Shown here: piece after piece, positions 52,427 to 60,731 of the stretch
How the letters are laid out: each line of letters opens with the position of its first letter
How positions within the stretch are numbered: position 1 is the stretch's first letter
DNA from: Aeromicrobium choanae
GTDB lineage: Bacteria; Actinomycetota; Actinomycetes; Propionibacteriales; Nocardioidaceae
Length of the DNA: 64,000 nt
NCBI RefSeq assembly: GCF_900167475.1
Contig: NZ_LT796768.1
Location: 2,604,001 to 2,668,000 of the forward strand
Direction of reading: 5' to 3'
Position numbers and translations under genes: made by a program
The notes under the pieces: model-generated
The model's input: only the letters and a program-made list of their open reading frames with translations
Databases searched by the model: none
What the model was told of the DNA's origin: nothing

Positions 52427-52951
52427 ATGGCGTCCGAGCAGTTCGTGAAGGCCCTGCAGGATCAGATCGGTCACGAGTTCAGCGCGCACCAGCAGTACGT
52501 CGGCATCGCGACGTACTACGACGCGCTCACCATGCCGCAGATGGCCGCGCTGTTCTATGCGCAGGCCCTCGAGGAGCGCGACCACGCGATGATGATGGTC
52601 CAGTACCTGCTCGACCAGGACCAGCGCGTCGTGATCCCGGCGCTGGCCGCTCCGCGGATGGACTTCGTCGACGTCGTCGAGCCGGTCGCGGCGGCCCTGG
52701 AGCAGGAGAAGCGCGTCACCGCGCAGATCAACGAGCTCACCCGCCTGGCGCGCGAGGACAACGACTTCGCCTCCGACCAGTTCATGCAGTGGTTCATCAA
52801 GGAGCAGGTCGAGGAGGTCGCGAAGATGAGCGACCTGCTGGCCGTCGTCACCCGTTCGAAGGACGACTACGAGCGCATCGAGGACTGGATCGCGCGCGAG
52901 GAGACCGGCGAGGGGTCCGACCCCACCGCGCCGCCGATCGCGGGCGCCTGA
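52427..52951 (+). CDS. Ferritin (non-haem, BfrB/Ftn type)
   Basis: 174 residues. Four-helix bundle iron store with ferroxidase ligands: EFSAHQQYVGIATYYD, EERDHAMMMVQYLLDQ (Glu/His) and FMQWFIKEQVEEV (Gln/Glu). The haem Met of bacterioferritin is absent. GAGGAGG precedes the ATG by 4 nt. The iron box upstream indicates control by a DtxR-family regulator; in relatives ferritin is activated by iron-bound IdeR, but here the box overlaps the only visible -10. Confidence 0.94.
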   Translation: MASEQFVKALQDQIGHEFSAHQQYVGIATYYDALTMPQMAALFYAQALEERDHAMMMVQYLLDQDQRVVIPALAAPRMDFVDVVEPVAAALEQEKRVTAQINELTRLAREDNDFASDQFMQWFIKEQVEEVAKMSDLLAVVTRSKDDYERIEDWIAREETGEGSDPTAPPIAGA

Positions 52952-52955
52952 CGTC

Positions 52956-53894
52956 GTGAGGGTCGTCCGGGCGCTGTTGACGGTCGTCGCGGTCGCGCTG
53001 CTGCTGCTGGCGGCGACGCCGTGGATCGACCGGATCGAGCCGTCGTGGCTCCCCGCGGTCCAGGCGCTGGGCCGGGCGTGGATCGTGCTCGCGGTCGTGG
53101 GCATCGTCCTCAGCCTGCTCGCGCGGGCGTGGCTCGCCCTGGGCGCGAACGCCGTGGTGATCGCCGTGGCGCTCGTGACGATCCTCAACGTCAGCAACCG
53201 GCCCGACTGCGACGCCGGCGAGGCCCGCCTGTCGGTCCTGTCGTTCAATGCGTTCTACGGCGAGGCCGACGTGGCCCAGCTGGCGGCCGCGGTGCAGCGG
53301 CACGACGTCGACGTGCTGGTCGTCGCCGAGGCCACCGAGCCGATGATCGCGGCCCTGTCGGCCACCGAGGCCGGCAGTCGCTTCACCCACCGCACCGGCC
53401 AGACCGTCGAGGGCCGCGACACCGACGGCACCGCGATCCTCTCCCGGTATCCCACCACCCGCGTGGAGGTGCCGGCGGGCGAGGCAGACACCTTCCAGCA
53501 GCCCGCCCTGTCGGTCGATGTCGCCGGGACGCCCGTCCTGGTGCGCGCGGTGCACCCGAAGCCGCCGGTCAACCAGTGGCTCGAGGACTGGCGCGCCGGA
53601 CTCCTGGAGCTGGGGGAGTGGCAGCGCGCGAACCGCGGCCGGCCCCTCGTGATGGCGGGCGACTTCAACGCCTCCTCGGCCCATGCGGCCTTCCGCGACG
53701 CCAAGCGCGGCATGTACGACACCGCCGGCCTGTGGCCCACGGCCACGTGGCCGAAGAACCGCTCCTACCCGCCGTTCGCCGACATCGACCACGTGCTCGT
53801 GCGCGGGCTCAGCGTGCAGGGCAACGGCACCGAGGACATCAAGGGCAGCGACCACCGGGCCGTCTGGGCCGACCTGCGCGTCTGCACCCGCTGA
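52956..53894 (+). CDS. Membrane-anchored endonuclease/exonuclease/phosphatase family protein
   Basis: 312 residues. Three N-terminal helices (about 5-22, 40-60 and 63-80), then an EEP domain: SVLSFNAFYGEADV, VVAEATEPMIAAL (Glu ligand), RAVHPKPPVNQW, MAGDFNASSAH and KGSDHRAVWADL (the catalytic D-N and D-H pairs). The fold includes phosphodiesterases, sphingomyelinases and nucleases; with the catalytic domain outside the membrane a phospho- or lipid hydrolase role is possible. 4 nt after the ferritin stop; its GTG has no strong ribosome binding site. Confidence 0.85.
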   Translation: MRVVRALLTVVAVALLLLAATPWIDRIEPSWLPAVQALGRAWIVLAVVGIVLSLLARAWLALGANAVVIAVALVTILNVSNRPDCDAGEARLSVLSFNAFYGEADVAQLAAAVQRHDVDVLVVAEATEPMIAALSATEAGSRFTHRTGQTVEGRDTDGTAILSRYPTTRVEVPAGEADTFQQPALSVDVAGTPVLVRAVHPKPPVNQWLEDWRAGLLELGEWQRANRGRPLVMAGDFNASSAHAAFRDAKRGMYDTAGLWPTATWPKNRSYPPFADIDHVLVRGLSVQGNGTEDIKGSDHRAVWADLRVCTR

Positions 53895-53923
53895 CCACGA
53901 GTCGTCCGTCGGGCGACGGATCT

Positions 53924-53972
53924 TGGTACCAAGGTGTCGCTGCGGCGACCCAAAGTCAGAGAGTTCCGTCCC
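53924..53972. repeat. Dispersed 49-bp repeat, copy B, in a convergent gap
   Basis: 36 of 49 positions match 21746-21794. It contains the perfect 12-bp palindrome CTTGGTACCAAG (53922-53933) and the hairpin GTCGC-TGCG-GCGAC (53936-53949), and lies between the converging stops at 53894 and 53973. Confidence 0.6.
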
Positions 53973-54257
53973 CTACGGCGCCCCTTCAGGGCGGATTCTC
54001 ACGACTTGGCCAGCCCTCAGTCTGCTGGGGTCGACTTGGCCGAGTCCCAACGAGATCTGCCCCGGGACGACCGGCCGCCGGCCATAGAGCTCGAGCCTGG
54101 CGACGACGGTCATCACGACCTGAGCGCCGTCCCAGACATCGATCCAATCCCCGTCCCGACACTCGCCGGACTCAACGACGCCGAATATGACGACGTCTGA
54201 GCCGCCGATCGTGAGCACGTCATCGATCGTGCAGACGAAGTCGTCGGCCCCGGTCAT
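53973..54257 (-). CDS. Orphan EF-Tu domain 2-like protein
   Basis: 94 residues from the ATG at 54257. The sequence FVCTIDDVLTIGGSDVVIFG, VESGECRDGDWIDVWDGAQ, GQISLGLGQVDPSRLRAGQVV follows the beta-barrel domain 2 of EF-Tu (F.I.dvf.i.g.gtvv.G.ve.G.v..GD.v.i ... G...l.l.gv....i..Gqvv), without any GTPase domain. It is 14 nt after nucS in the same operon. The role is unknown; it could bind RNA or a translation factor, or be an immunity-type protein. Confidence 0.72.
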   Translation of the reverse strand: MTGADDFVCTIDDVLTIGGSDVVIFGVVESGECRDGDWIDVWDGAQVVMTVVARLELYGRRPVVPGQISLGLGQVDPSRLRAGQVVRIRPEGAP

Positions 54258-54271
54258 CCGCGCCGGCCCGC

Positions 54272-54949
54272 TCAGAACAGGCGCAGGCTCGGGTCGTCGA
54301 GGCCGCGCAGCTCGTCGTAGTCGACGACGACGCAGTCGATGCCGCGGTCCTTGGCCAGGGTGCGGGCCTGGGGCTTGATCTCCTGGGCGGCGAAGATGCC
54401 GCGCACGGGCCTCAGCTTGGGGTCGCGGTTCATCAGCTCGAGGTAGCGGGTCAGCTGCTCGACGCCGTCGATCTCGCCGCGGCGCTTGATCTCCACGGCC
54501 ACGGAGGCGCCGGCGGCATCGCGGCAGAGCAGGTCGACGGGCCCGATGGCGGTCATGTACTCGCGGCGCACGAGCGTCATGCCCTCCTCGAGGGCGACGG
54601 TGTGCTCGGCCAGCAGCTCCTGGAGGTGCTTCTCGACACCGTCCTTCTGCAGGCCCGGGTCGACGCCCAGCTCGTGCTCGGAGTCGTGGATGACCTCCTC
54701 GAGCCGGATCCGCAGCGTGTCGTCGGTCTTCTTCGCGGTGACCGTCCACTCGGGGACGCCGTCCTCGGCGACACCCTCGCGCAGCGTGCACGGCGGGCTC
54801 ATCCAGTTGAGCGGCTTGTAGGAGCCTCCGTCGGCGTGCACGAGCACGGACCCGTCGGACTTGACCATGATGACCCGCAGGGCCAGCGGCAGGTGGGCCG
54901 TCAGGCGTCCGGCGTAGTCGACCTGGCAGCGGGCGACGACGATCCTCAC
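54272..54949 (-). CDS. nucS: Endonuclease NucS (EndoMS)
   Basis: 225 residues from a GTG overlapping the lipoprotein stop as GTGA. Cuts both strands at mismatches and provides non-canonical mismatch repair in Actinobacteria that lack MutSL. The N-terminal domain shows [20 protein letters not shown] and [15 protein letters not shown], and the nuclease domain [21 protein letters not shown] (D-ExK) and QLTRYLELM. Usual length. The C-terminal RLF may be part of the beta-clamp-binding tail. Confidence 0.95.
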   Translation of the reverse strand: MRIVVARCQVDYAGRLTAHLPLALRVIMVKSDGSVLVHADGGSYKPLNWMSPPCTLREGVAEDGVPEWTVTAKKTDDTLRIRLEEVIHDSEHELGVDPGLQKDGVEKHLQELLAEHTVALEEGMTLVRREYMTAIGPVDLLCRDAAGASVAVEIKRRGEIDGVEQLTRYLELMNRDPKLRPVRGIFAAQEIKPQARTLAKDRGIDCVVVDYDELRGLDDPSLRLF

Positions 54950-55314
54950 AGGCGCTCGAGCATCCCGAGCTTGAAGTTGATCGTGTCGCCCGACAGCTCG
55001 CCCTCGGTGGTCTCGCCGTCGTCACCGTCGAGGTAGACGATGCCGTCCTCCACGCGGTAGGTGCCGCGACGGAAGTCGACGTTGCCCTCGAAGTCCTCGG
55101 TGAACGTGCCGTCGGCCGCGAAGTGCACGGTCCAGTCGGCCTCGTCGGCCCGCCACGAGCCCACGAGATCGGCCCGCGGATCCTCCGACGGGACGGTGGC
55201 GCTGGGGGTCGCCGAGGTCGGGTCGGAGGGCGTCGCGGGCTCGTCATCGGCGCACCCGGCCAGGCCGGTGAGCAGGACGATCGCGAGTGCCGTCGCGGCG
55301 AGACGTGAGGACAT
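54946..55314 (-). CDS. Small lipoprotein
   Basis: 122 residues. Signal peptide with lipobox TGLAGC21, a Ser/Thr/Pro-rich tether (about 25-45) and a soluble domain [21 protein letters not shown] and [20 protein letters not shown], a lipocalin-like beta pattern typical of small extracytoplasmic binding proteins. Overlaps nucS as GTGA. Function unknown; divergent from the 3-hydroxyacyl-CoA dehydrogenase gene. Confidence 0.85.
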   Translation of the reverse strand: MSSRLAATALAIVLLTGLAGCADDEPATPSDPTSATPSATVPSEDPRADLVGSWRADEADWTVHFAADGTFTEDFEGNVDFRRGTYRVEDGIVYLDGDDGETTEGELSGDTINFKLGMLERL

Positions 55315-55410
55315 GGGACTCCCATCGAGACATCGGTGCTGTCACGCTACCCTTTCACGAACGCTCGGCGGGAAGCAGCACCGGCGGGCCAAGCCTCCAA
55401 GGAGAATCTG

Positions 55411-56601
55411 ATGGCAGAGATCGTCGATAGCATCACCGCCGACGACGAGAAGGGCCGCATCGCGCGCACCCTGCTCTTCCCGTACCTGAACCACGCCGCG
55501 ACGATGTACGGCGACGGCTACGCGACGGCGGCCGACATCGACGCGGGCATGCGCTTCGGCTGCGGCTACCCGATCGGCCCGCTGGCCCTGACCGACGCAC
55601 TGGGCGCCAAGACGGTCGTCGACGGTCTCTCCGAGCAGTTCGCCCTGACCGGCGACCCGCTGCACCGTCCGGCCCCCGCGCTGGTCGAGATCGCCGACTC
55701 CGGCGCCTCCTTCTCCGGCGAGGGAGCCGACGGCACCCCCGTGCCCGAGATCAAGCGCCCCGTCGCCTCGGTCGGTGTCGTGGGCACCGGCACGATGGCC
55801 TCGGGCATCGCCCAGGTCTTCGCGCAGGCGGGCTACGACGTCGTCTACGTCGGTCGTTCGCAGGAGAAGCTCGACGGCGTCGTCGCCTACGTCACGAAGA
55901 ACCTCGACCGGGCGGTCGCGCGCGGCAAGCTCGACGAGGCCGGCAAGGAGGCCGTGCTCGGCCGTCTCACCGGGGCCACCGAGCGTGAGGCGCTCGCCGA
56001 CGTCGACCTCGTCGTCGAGGCGATCGCCGAGGACCTCGACATCAAGCTCGAGCTGTTCCGCGACCTCGACCGGATCTGCAAGCCGGGCGCGATCCTGGCC
56101 ACCACGACCTCGTCGCTGTCGATCCGGGCGTGTGCCGACGTCACGGGCCGTCCCGCCGATGTCATCGGCATGCACTTCTTCAACCCCGCCCCGGTCATGA
56201 AGCTGGTCGAGGTCGTCACCACCGAGGTCACCGACCCCGACGTCGACGAGACCGTGCGCGCCCTGTGCCTGGCCACTGGCAAGCACCCGGTCTCGTGCGG
56301 CGACCGCGCCGGCTTCATCGTCAACGCGCTGCTGTTCCCCTACCTGAACGACGCGATCCTGCTGCAGGAGTCCGGTGCGGCCTCCCTGGAGCAGATCGAC
56401 GCCGCCATGAAGGAGACCAACCTGCCGATGGGCCCGTTCGAGCTGCTCGACGTGGTCGGCAACGACGTCTCCCTGGCCATCCAGCAGTCCCTCGTCGACA
56501 CGTTCGGCCACGAGGGCTGGCAGCCTGCCGAGTCGCTGGAGAAGGTCGTCGCCGAGGGCAGGCTGGGTCGCAAGACCAAGGCCGGCTTCCACACGTACTG
56601 A
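55411..56601 (+). CDS. 3-hydroxyacyl-CoA dehydrogenase with extra N-terminal domain
   Basis: 396 residues, AAGGAGA 6 nt before the ATG. NAD-dependent oxidation of 3-hydroxyacyl-CoA, or acetoacetyl-CoA reduction. Order is unusual: residues about 20-70 (RTLLFPYLNHAATMYGDGYA, GYPIGPLALTDALG) resemble the C-terminal helical domain; then the Rossmann domain (about 108-290) with VGVVGTGTMASGIAQVFAQAG and HFFNPAPVMKLVEVV; then a full C-terminal domain (NALLFPYLNDAILLQESGAA, LPMGPFELLDVVGND). So the helical domain is duplicated on both sides of the Rossmann domain. It probably works with the thiolase and Ccr elsewhere in the window. Confidence 0.9.
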   Translation: MAEIVDSITADDEKGRIARTLLFPYLNHAATMYGDGYATAADIDAGMRFGCGYPIGPLALTDALGAKTVVDGLSEQFALTGDPLHRPAPALVEIADSGASFSGEGADGTPVPEIKRPVASVGVVGTGTMASGIAQVFAQAGYDVVYVGRSQEKLDGVVAYVTKNLDRAVARGKLDEAGKEAVLGRLTGATEREALADVDLVVEAIAEDLDIKLELFRDLDRICKPGAILATTTSSLSIRACADVTGRPADVIGMHFFNPAPVMKLVEVVTTEVTDPDVDETVRALCLATGKHPVSCGDRAGFIVNALLFPYLNDAILLQESGAASLEQIDAAMKETNLPMGPFELLDVVGNDVSLAIQQSLVDTFGHEGWQPAESLEKVVAEGRLGRKTKAGFHTY

Positions 56602-56624
56602 GCCGCACCCGCACGCACCTCGCG

Positions 56625-56655
56625 CATGGCCCCGATCGGTACGATCGGGGCCATG
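56625..56655 (+). terminator. 14-bp perfect inverted repeat covering the next gene's -10 and start codon
   Basis: CATGGCCCCGATCG-GTA-CGATCGGGGCCATG. It is 24 nt after the dehydrogenase stop, where it may terminate transcription, and contains TACGAT (56640-56645) and the ATG (56653) of the next gene. Whether it works as a terminator is inference. Confidence 0.55.
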
Positions 56656-56928
56656 TCGCGTCGCAAGGCAGCCGCCGCCCGGGCCGCCCGTCGCGAGCCC
56701 CCGGCACGCCGGGAGGAGCTGGTCCACCGTCGCGCCGGAGACTTCTGGCAGCGCTTCATCACGGGGGCCACGTCCTCCTCCGCGTACCGCTGCCCCGGGT
56801 GCGACCAGCTGATCCCGCCGTCGACCCCGCACTTCGTCGTGTGGCCGGACGTCCCGAGCCTGCTGGAGTCCGACGGGATCAACGAGCGCCGCCACTGGCA
56901 CCAGCACTGCTGGCAGCGGCAGTCCTGA
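56653..56928 (+). CDS. Small zinc-finger-like protein, unknown function
   Basis: 91 residues. Basic start (SRRKAAAARAARRE), then CPGCDQLIPPSTPHFVVWP and HWHQHCWQ: two Cys and a late His/Cys group form a likely zinc site. Conserved small proteins like this occur in many Actinobacteria. The start at 56653 is chosen from a TACGAT -10 7 nt upstream; the ATG at 56626 in the left arm of the inverted repeat is in frame but would add a translated palindrome. Confidence 0.72.
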   Translation: MSRRKAAAARAARREPPARREELVHRRAGDFWQRFITGATSSSAYRCPGCDQLIPPSTPHFVVWPDVPSLLESDGINERRHWHQHCWQRQS

Positions 56929-56965
56929 GCGGTCGCCGCGTCACGGGCTCGGGCAGGATGGTCGT

Positions 56966-57742
56966 GTGAAGATCACGGGATCGTCGGTGCTGCCGGCCCG
57001 ACGCGAGGACATCGAGCTCACGACCGCCGACGGGCTGACGCTGGTGGGGGAGCTGGCGCTGCCCGCCGACCGCGATCCCGTCGCCACGATGATCTGCCTG
57101 CACCCGCTGCCCACCCACGGCGGGATGATGGACAGCCACGTCTTCCGCAAGGCGTCCTACCGCCTTCCCGCCCAGGCGGACATCGCGGTGCTGCGGTTCA
57201 ACACGCGAGGCACCGAGAGCGTGCGAGGCCGCAGCGAGGGCGAGTTCGACCGGGCCGAGGGCGAGCGCTTCGACGTCGCCGCGGCGATCGAGTACGCCGA
57301 GTTCACCGAGCTGCCGAACGTGTGGATCGTCGGCTGGTCCTTCGGGACCGACCTGACCCTGATGTACGGGCTGGAGCCCGACGTGGCCGGCGCGATCCTG
57401 CTGTCGCCGCCCCTGCGGTTCAGCCGGCCCGAGCACCTCGAGGCGTGGGCCGCCGACGGGCGCCCCCTCACGGCACTGGTCCCGGAGTTCGACGACTACC
57501 TCCGGCCCGCGGAGGCCCGCGAGCGCTTCGGCGCCGTGCCACAGGCCGAGGTGATCGCCGTGGACGGCGCGAAGCACCTGTGGGTGGGCGACACCGAGCG
57601 TGTCCTCGACGAGATCGTGAGCCGCCTCAACCCGCAGGCCGAGGTGCCGCTGCCGCGGGAGTGGGACGGGCCGATGGAGCGGGCCGACTCGTCGGCCTAC
57701 GCCGACCGCACCACGGCCGCGTTCAAGGACCAGCCGCGCTGA
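56966..57742 (+). CDS. Alpha/beta hydrolase
   Basis: 258 residues from a GTG. Nucleophile elbow GWSFGTDL (Ser), oxyanion loop CLHPLPTHGGMMDS, a late VDGAKHLWVGD with the catalytic His, and Asp in FDDYLRP. Similar to dienelactone-hydrolase-like or YheT-type esterases of unknown substrate. Its last 20 bp overlap the convergent gene tail to tail. Confidence 0.85.
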   Translation: MKITGSSVLPARREDIELTTADGLTLVGELALPADRDPVATMICLHPLPTHGGMMDSHVFRKASYRLPAQADIAVLRFNTRGTESVRGRSEGEFDRAEGERFDVAAAIEYAEFTELPNVWIVGWSFGTDLTLMYGLEPDVAGAILLSPPLRFSRPEHLEAWAADGRPLTALVPEFDDYLRPAEARERFGAVPQAEVIAVDGAKHLWVGDTERVLDEIVSRLNPQAEVPLPREWDGPMERADSSAYADRTTAAFKDQPR

Positions 57743-58778
57743 CGCCGTCGCGCGGGCCCAGGGTGGCCCGCACGATCCGGTGCAGCACCCACTCGAGCGG
57801 CCCGCGGGGGAAGCGCAGGAACCACAGGCTCGCCACGGCGAGGGCGACGACGAGGGTCCACAGCGCCAGCGCCCCCGATCCGGACTCGAGCGCGGGGTCG
57901 ACCTGGATCGCGGCCCAGTAGGCCACGATGTGGCCGGCGTAGAGCGTCAGCGCCATCCGGCCGACGGCCTCCAGGGGATACGTCAGCCCGCGGGCGTGCG
58001 GCGTGAGGGCGATCAGCAGCGCCAGCACGGCGACGCAGATCGCCAGCACGGAGGCGGCCTCCACGGGATTCTGCGAGCGGTGGTCGGACGTCAGCGTGGC
58101 CAGGACGAGGCTGTCGCGAGCGGCCGGGTCGGCCAGCGTGCGCTGGAGGAGGTCGAGCATGAGCTGGTGCAGGACGATGCCGACCCCGAGCCCCACGAAG
58201 CCCACCGCGAGAAGGGTGGAATGGCCGATCCGGAGGCGGCCCAGGCCGAGCCCGACGAGCAGGAACCCCGTCCACTGGATGGCGGGGTAGGGCATGCCCA
58301 CGAACAGCTCGCCGATCGGGCTGGTCGTCAGCTCGGGCACGCGTTCGACGAGCCACGCGATGATCACGGGCCCGGCGACGCCGAGCACGGAGCCGACGCC
58401 GATCAGCACCGGCACGGGCGCGCGCAGGAACGGCAGCGCCGCCACGAAGAACACGGCGTACGAGGCCAGGATGACGGCCACGGGGGTGCCGAGGGCGCTC
58501 AGGAAGGCGCCGAGCGCGGCCAGCACGGCGGCGCGGACGAAGATGGCCAGCCGGTCGTCGGCGAGCCGCTCGCCGGCATGAGGCCGTGTCCCGCCGGTGG
58601 TGAGAGCCAGCGAGAACCCGGCGACGACGACGAACAGCACCGCGGCGCGGCCGTCGCCCACATGGCGCCACGACGCAGCGACACCCGGATCGAAGTCGAT
58701 CCGGGTGTCGAGGTGGGCGACCACCATGCCCACGAGCGCGAGTCCGCGAGCGGCATCCAGCCCGCGGACTCGCGTCAT
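57723..58778 (-). CDS. Multi-helix membrane protein, DUF418/HGSNAT-like
   Basis: 351 residues with about ten hydrophobic helices. The start RVRGLDAARGLALVGMVVAHL is the signature of DUF418/DUF1624 heparan-alpha-glucosaminide acetyltransferase-like membrane proteins, and the C-terminal EAVGRMALTLYAGHIVAYW is also family-typical. Possibly acylates a cell-envelope sugar. It starts 4 nt after the ccr stop on the same strand, so the two may be co-transcribed. Confidence 0.85.
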   Translation of the reverse strand: MTRVRGLDAARGLALVGMVVAHLDTRIDFDPGVAASWRHVGDGRAAVLFVVVAGFSLALTTGGTRPHAGERLADDRLAIFVRAAVLAALGAFLSALGTPVAVILASYAVFFVAALPFLRAPVPVLIGVGSVLGVAGPVIIAWLVERVPELTTSPIGELFVGMPYPAIQWTGFLLVGLGLGRLRIGHSTLLAVGFVGLGVGIVLHQLMLDLLQRTLADPAARDSLVLATLTSDHRSQNPVEAASVLAICVAVLALLIALTPHARGLTYPLEAVGRMALTLYAGHIVAYWAAIQVDPALESGSGALALWTLVVALAVASLWFLRFPRGPLEWVLHRIVRATLGPRDGVSAAGP

Positions 58779-58782
58779 GCGA

Positions 58783-60120
58783 TCAGATGCCGCGGAAGCG
58801 GTTGATCTCCGTGAGGTACTTGGCGCGCTTCTCCTCGTCGGAGACGCCCAGGCCCTCCTCGGGGGCCAGCGTCAGCACGCCGACCTTGCCCTGGTGCAGG
58901 TTGTGGTGAACGTCGAGCGCGGCCTGGCCGGTGTCCTCGAGCTTGTACACCTTCGACACGGTCGGGTGGATGAGGCCCTTGTCGATGAGGCGGTTGGCCT
59001 CGAAGGCCTCGCGGTAGTTCGCGAAGTGCGAGCTCTTGATGTTCTTCAGGTTCATCCACAGGTACCGGTTGTCGTACTGGTGCATGTAGCCCGAGGTCGA
59101 CGCGCAGGTGATGATCGTGCCGCCCTTGCGCGTGACGTAGACGCTGGCGCCGAAGGTCTCGCGGCCCGGGTGCTCGAACACGATGTCCGGGTCCTCGCCG
59201 CCGGTGAGCTCGCGGATCTTCTTGCCGAAGCGCTGCCACTCCTTCGGGTCCTGGTTGTGCTCGTCCTTCCAGAACTTGTAGCCCTCGGCCGAGCGGTCGA
59301 TGATGTGCTCGGCGCCCAGCGAGCGCACGATCTCGGCCTTCTCGGGGCTGGAGACCACGCACACCGGGATGGCGCCGCCGTTGAGGGCCATCTGCGTGGC
59401 GTAGGAGCCCAGGCCGCCCGACGCGCCCCAGATCAGGACGACGTCGCCCTGCTTCATGTTGGCGCCGTTCTTGCTCACCAGCTGGCGGTACGCGGTGGAG
59501 TTGACCAGGCCGGGCGAGGCCGCCTCCTCCCACGACAGGTGCCCGGGCTTGGGCATGAGCTGGTTCGACTTCACGATCGCGAGCTCGGCCAGGCCGCCGA
59601 AGTTCGTCTCGAAGCCCCAGATGCGCTGCTGCGGGTCCATCATCGTGTCGTCGTGGCCGTCGGGGCTCTCGAGCTCGACCGACAGGCAGTGCGCGACGAC
59701 CTCCTGTCCGGGCTTCCAGGCGTTGACGCCCGGGCCCGTGCGCAGCACGACGCCGGCGAGGTCGGAGCCGACCACGTGGTACGGCAGGTCGTGGCGCTTC
59801 GTGTACTCCGAGAGCCTGCCGTAGCGCTCGAGGAACCCGAACGTCGAGACGGGCTCGAAGATCGAGGTCCACACGGTGTTGTAGTTGATCGCGCTGGCCA
59901 TGACGGCGACGAGGGCCTCGCCCGGAGCCAGCTCGGGCAGGGGGACGTCGTCGAGGTGCAGGCTCTTGCGCGGGTCCTTGTCCCGGGTGGCCACGCCCTC
60001 GAACATGTTCTGCTCGTCCTTGTGGACGGTGACTGCCCGGTAGGTGTCGGGGAGCTCGAGGTTCTGGTACGTCTCTGCGGTGCGGTCGCCGGACATGATG
60101 GCGTCGAGGATGTGCTGCAC
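58783..60120 (-). CDS. ccr: Crotonyl-CoA carboxylase/reductase
   Basis: 445 residues from the GTG at 60120 with GAAGGA 8 nt upstream. Reductively carboxylates crotonyl-CoA to ethylmalonyl-CoA with NADPH, the key step of the ethylmalonyl-CoA pathway and a source of polyketide extender units. MDR fold: SAINYNTVWTSIFEPVSTF, GSDLAGVVLRTGPGVNAW, NFGGLAELAIVKSNQLMPKP (from about 180) and IWGASGGLGSYATQMALNGG (Rossmann), then FEHPGRETFGASVYV, typical of Ccr. The dedicated product partner Ecm is encoded 7 kb away. Confidence 0.94.
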   Translation of the reverse strand: MQHILDAIMSGDRTAETYQNLELPDTYRAVTVHKDEQNMFEGVATRDKDPRKSLHLDDVPLPELAPGEALVAVMASAINYNTVWTSIFEPVSTFGFLERYGRLSEYTKRHDLPYHVVGSDLAGVVLRTGPGVNAWKPGQEVVAHCLSVELESPDGHDDTMMDPQQRIWGFETNFGGLAELAIVKSNQLMPKPGHLSWEEAASPGLVNSTAYRQLVSKNGANMKQGDVVLIWGASGGLGSYATQMALNGGAIPVCVVSSPEKAEIVRSLGAEHIIDRSAEGYKFWKDEHNQDPKEWQRFGKKIRELTGGEDPDIVFEHPGRETFGASVYVTRKGGTIITCASTSGYMHQYDNRYLWMNLKNIKSSHFANYREAFEANRLIDKGLIHPTVSKVYKLEDTGQAALDVHHNLHQGKVGVLTLAPEEGLGVSDEEKRAKYLTEINRFRGI

Positions 60121-60218
60121 TGGGGATCCTTCGCGTCGGTATTGCAGGGGGTCTGCGGTGATGTTACTGGCGGGAAACTTGTCCCGCGAGCCGGGATGGA
60201 GTCGGGTCCGCGAGCCGA

Positions 60219-60665
60219 TCAGTGCGCGGCGGCGGGCTCGACGAGTTCGACGAGGACGCCCCCGGCGTCCTTCGGGTGAACGAAGTTGACGCGGCTGTCG
60301 GACGTGCCCCGCTTGGGGGTGTCGTACAGGAGGCGCACGCCGCGGTCGCGCAGGGTGGTCGAGACCGCGTCGATGTCGGTGACACGGTACGCCAACTGCT
60401 GCACGCCCGGTCCGTTGCGGTCCAGGTACTTGGCGATCGTGGACTCCTCGCTCAGCGGAGCGAGCAGCTGGATGCACGACCCGGAGTCGCCGACGGCGAG
60501 CATCGCCTCGCGGACGCCCTGCTCCTCGTTGACCTCCTCGTGGATCGACTCGAGGCCGAAGACGCGCGAGTAGAACTCGATGGCGTCGTCGAGGTCGTGA
60601 ACGGCGATGCCGACGTGATCGATGGCGGTGAGCAGGTGGCCCGGAACGAGCGATTCACTGGTCAT
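60219..60665 (-). CDS. mce: Methylmalonyl-CoA/ethylmalonyl-CoA epimerase
   Basis: 148 residues, VOC fold. Interconverts the R and S forms of methyl- or ethylmalonyl-CoA. IDHVGIAVHDLDDAIEFY with the first metal His, the Glu in IHEEVNEEQGVREAML, GVQQLAYRVTDIDAV (His replaced by Gln-Gln, as variable in the family) and VNFVHPKDAGGVLVELVEP with the last His/Glu pair. Start at 60665 is set by TAGGCT 7 nt upstream. It is 99 nt upstream of ccr on the same strand. Confidence 0.92.
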   Translation of the reverse strand: MTSESLVPGHLLTAIDHVGIAVHDLDDAIEFYSRVFGLESIHEEVNEEQGVREAMLAVGDSGSCIQLLAPLSEESTIAKYLDRNGPGVQQLAYRVTDIDAVSTTLRDRGVRLLYDTPKRGTSDSRVNFVHPKDAGGVLVELVEPAAAH

Positions 60666-60672
60666 GCCGGGC

Positions 60673-60678
60673 AGCCTA
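60673..60678 (-). promoter_or_regulatory. -10 TAGGCT, leaderless start of mce
   Basis: Minus-strand TAGGCT ends 7 nt before the ATG at 60665. Confidence 0.55.
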
Positions 60679-60731
60679 GTACGGCCTCCGCGGGCCCTGC
60701 GCGTGGACCGCATCCGGGGTGACAATGGGGT

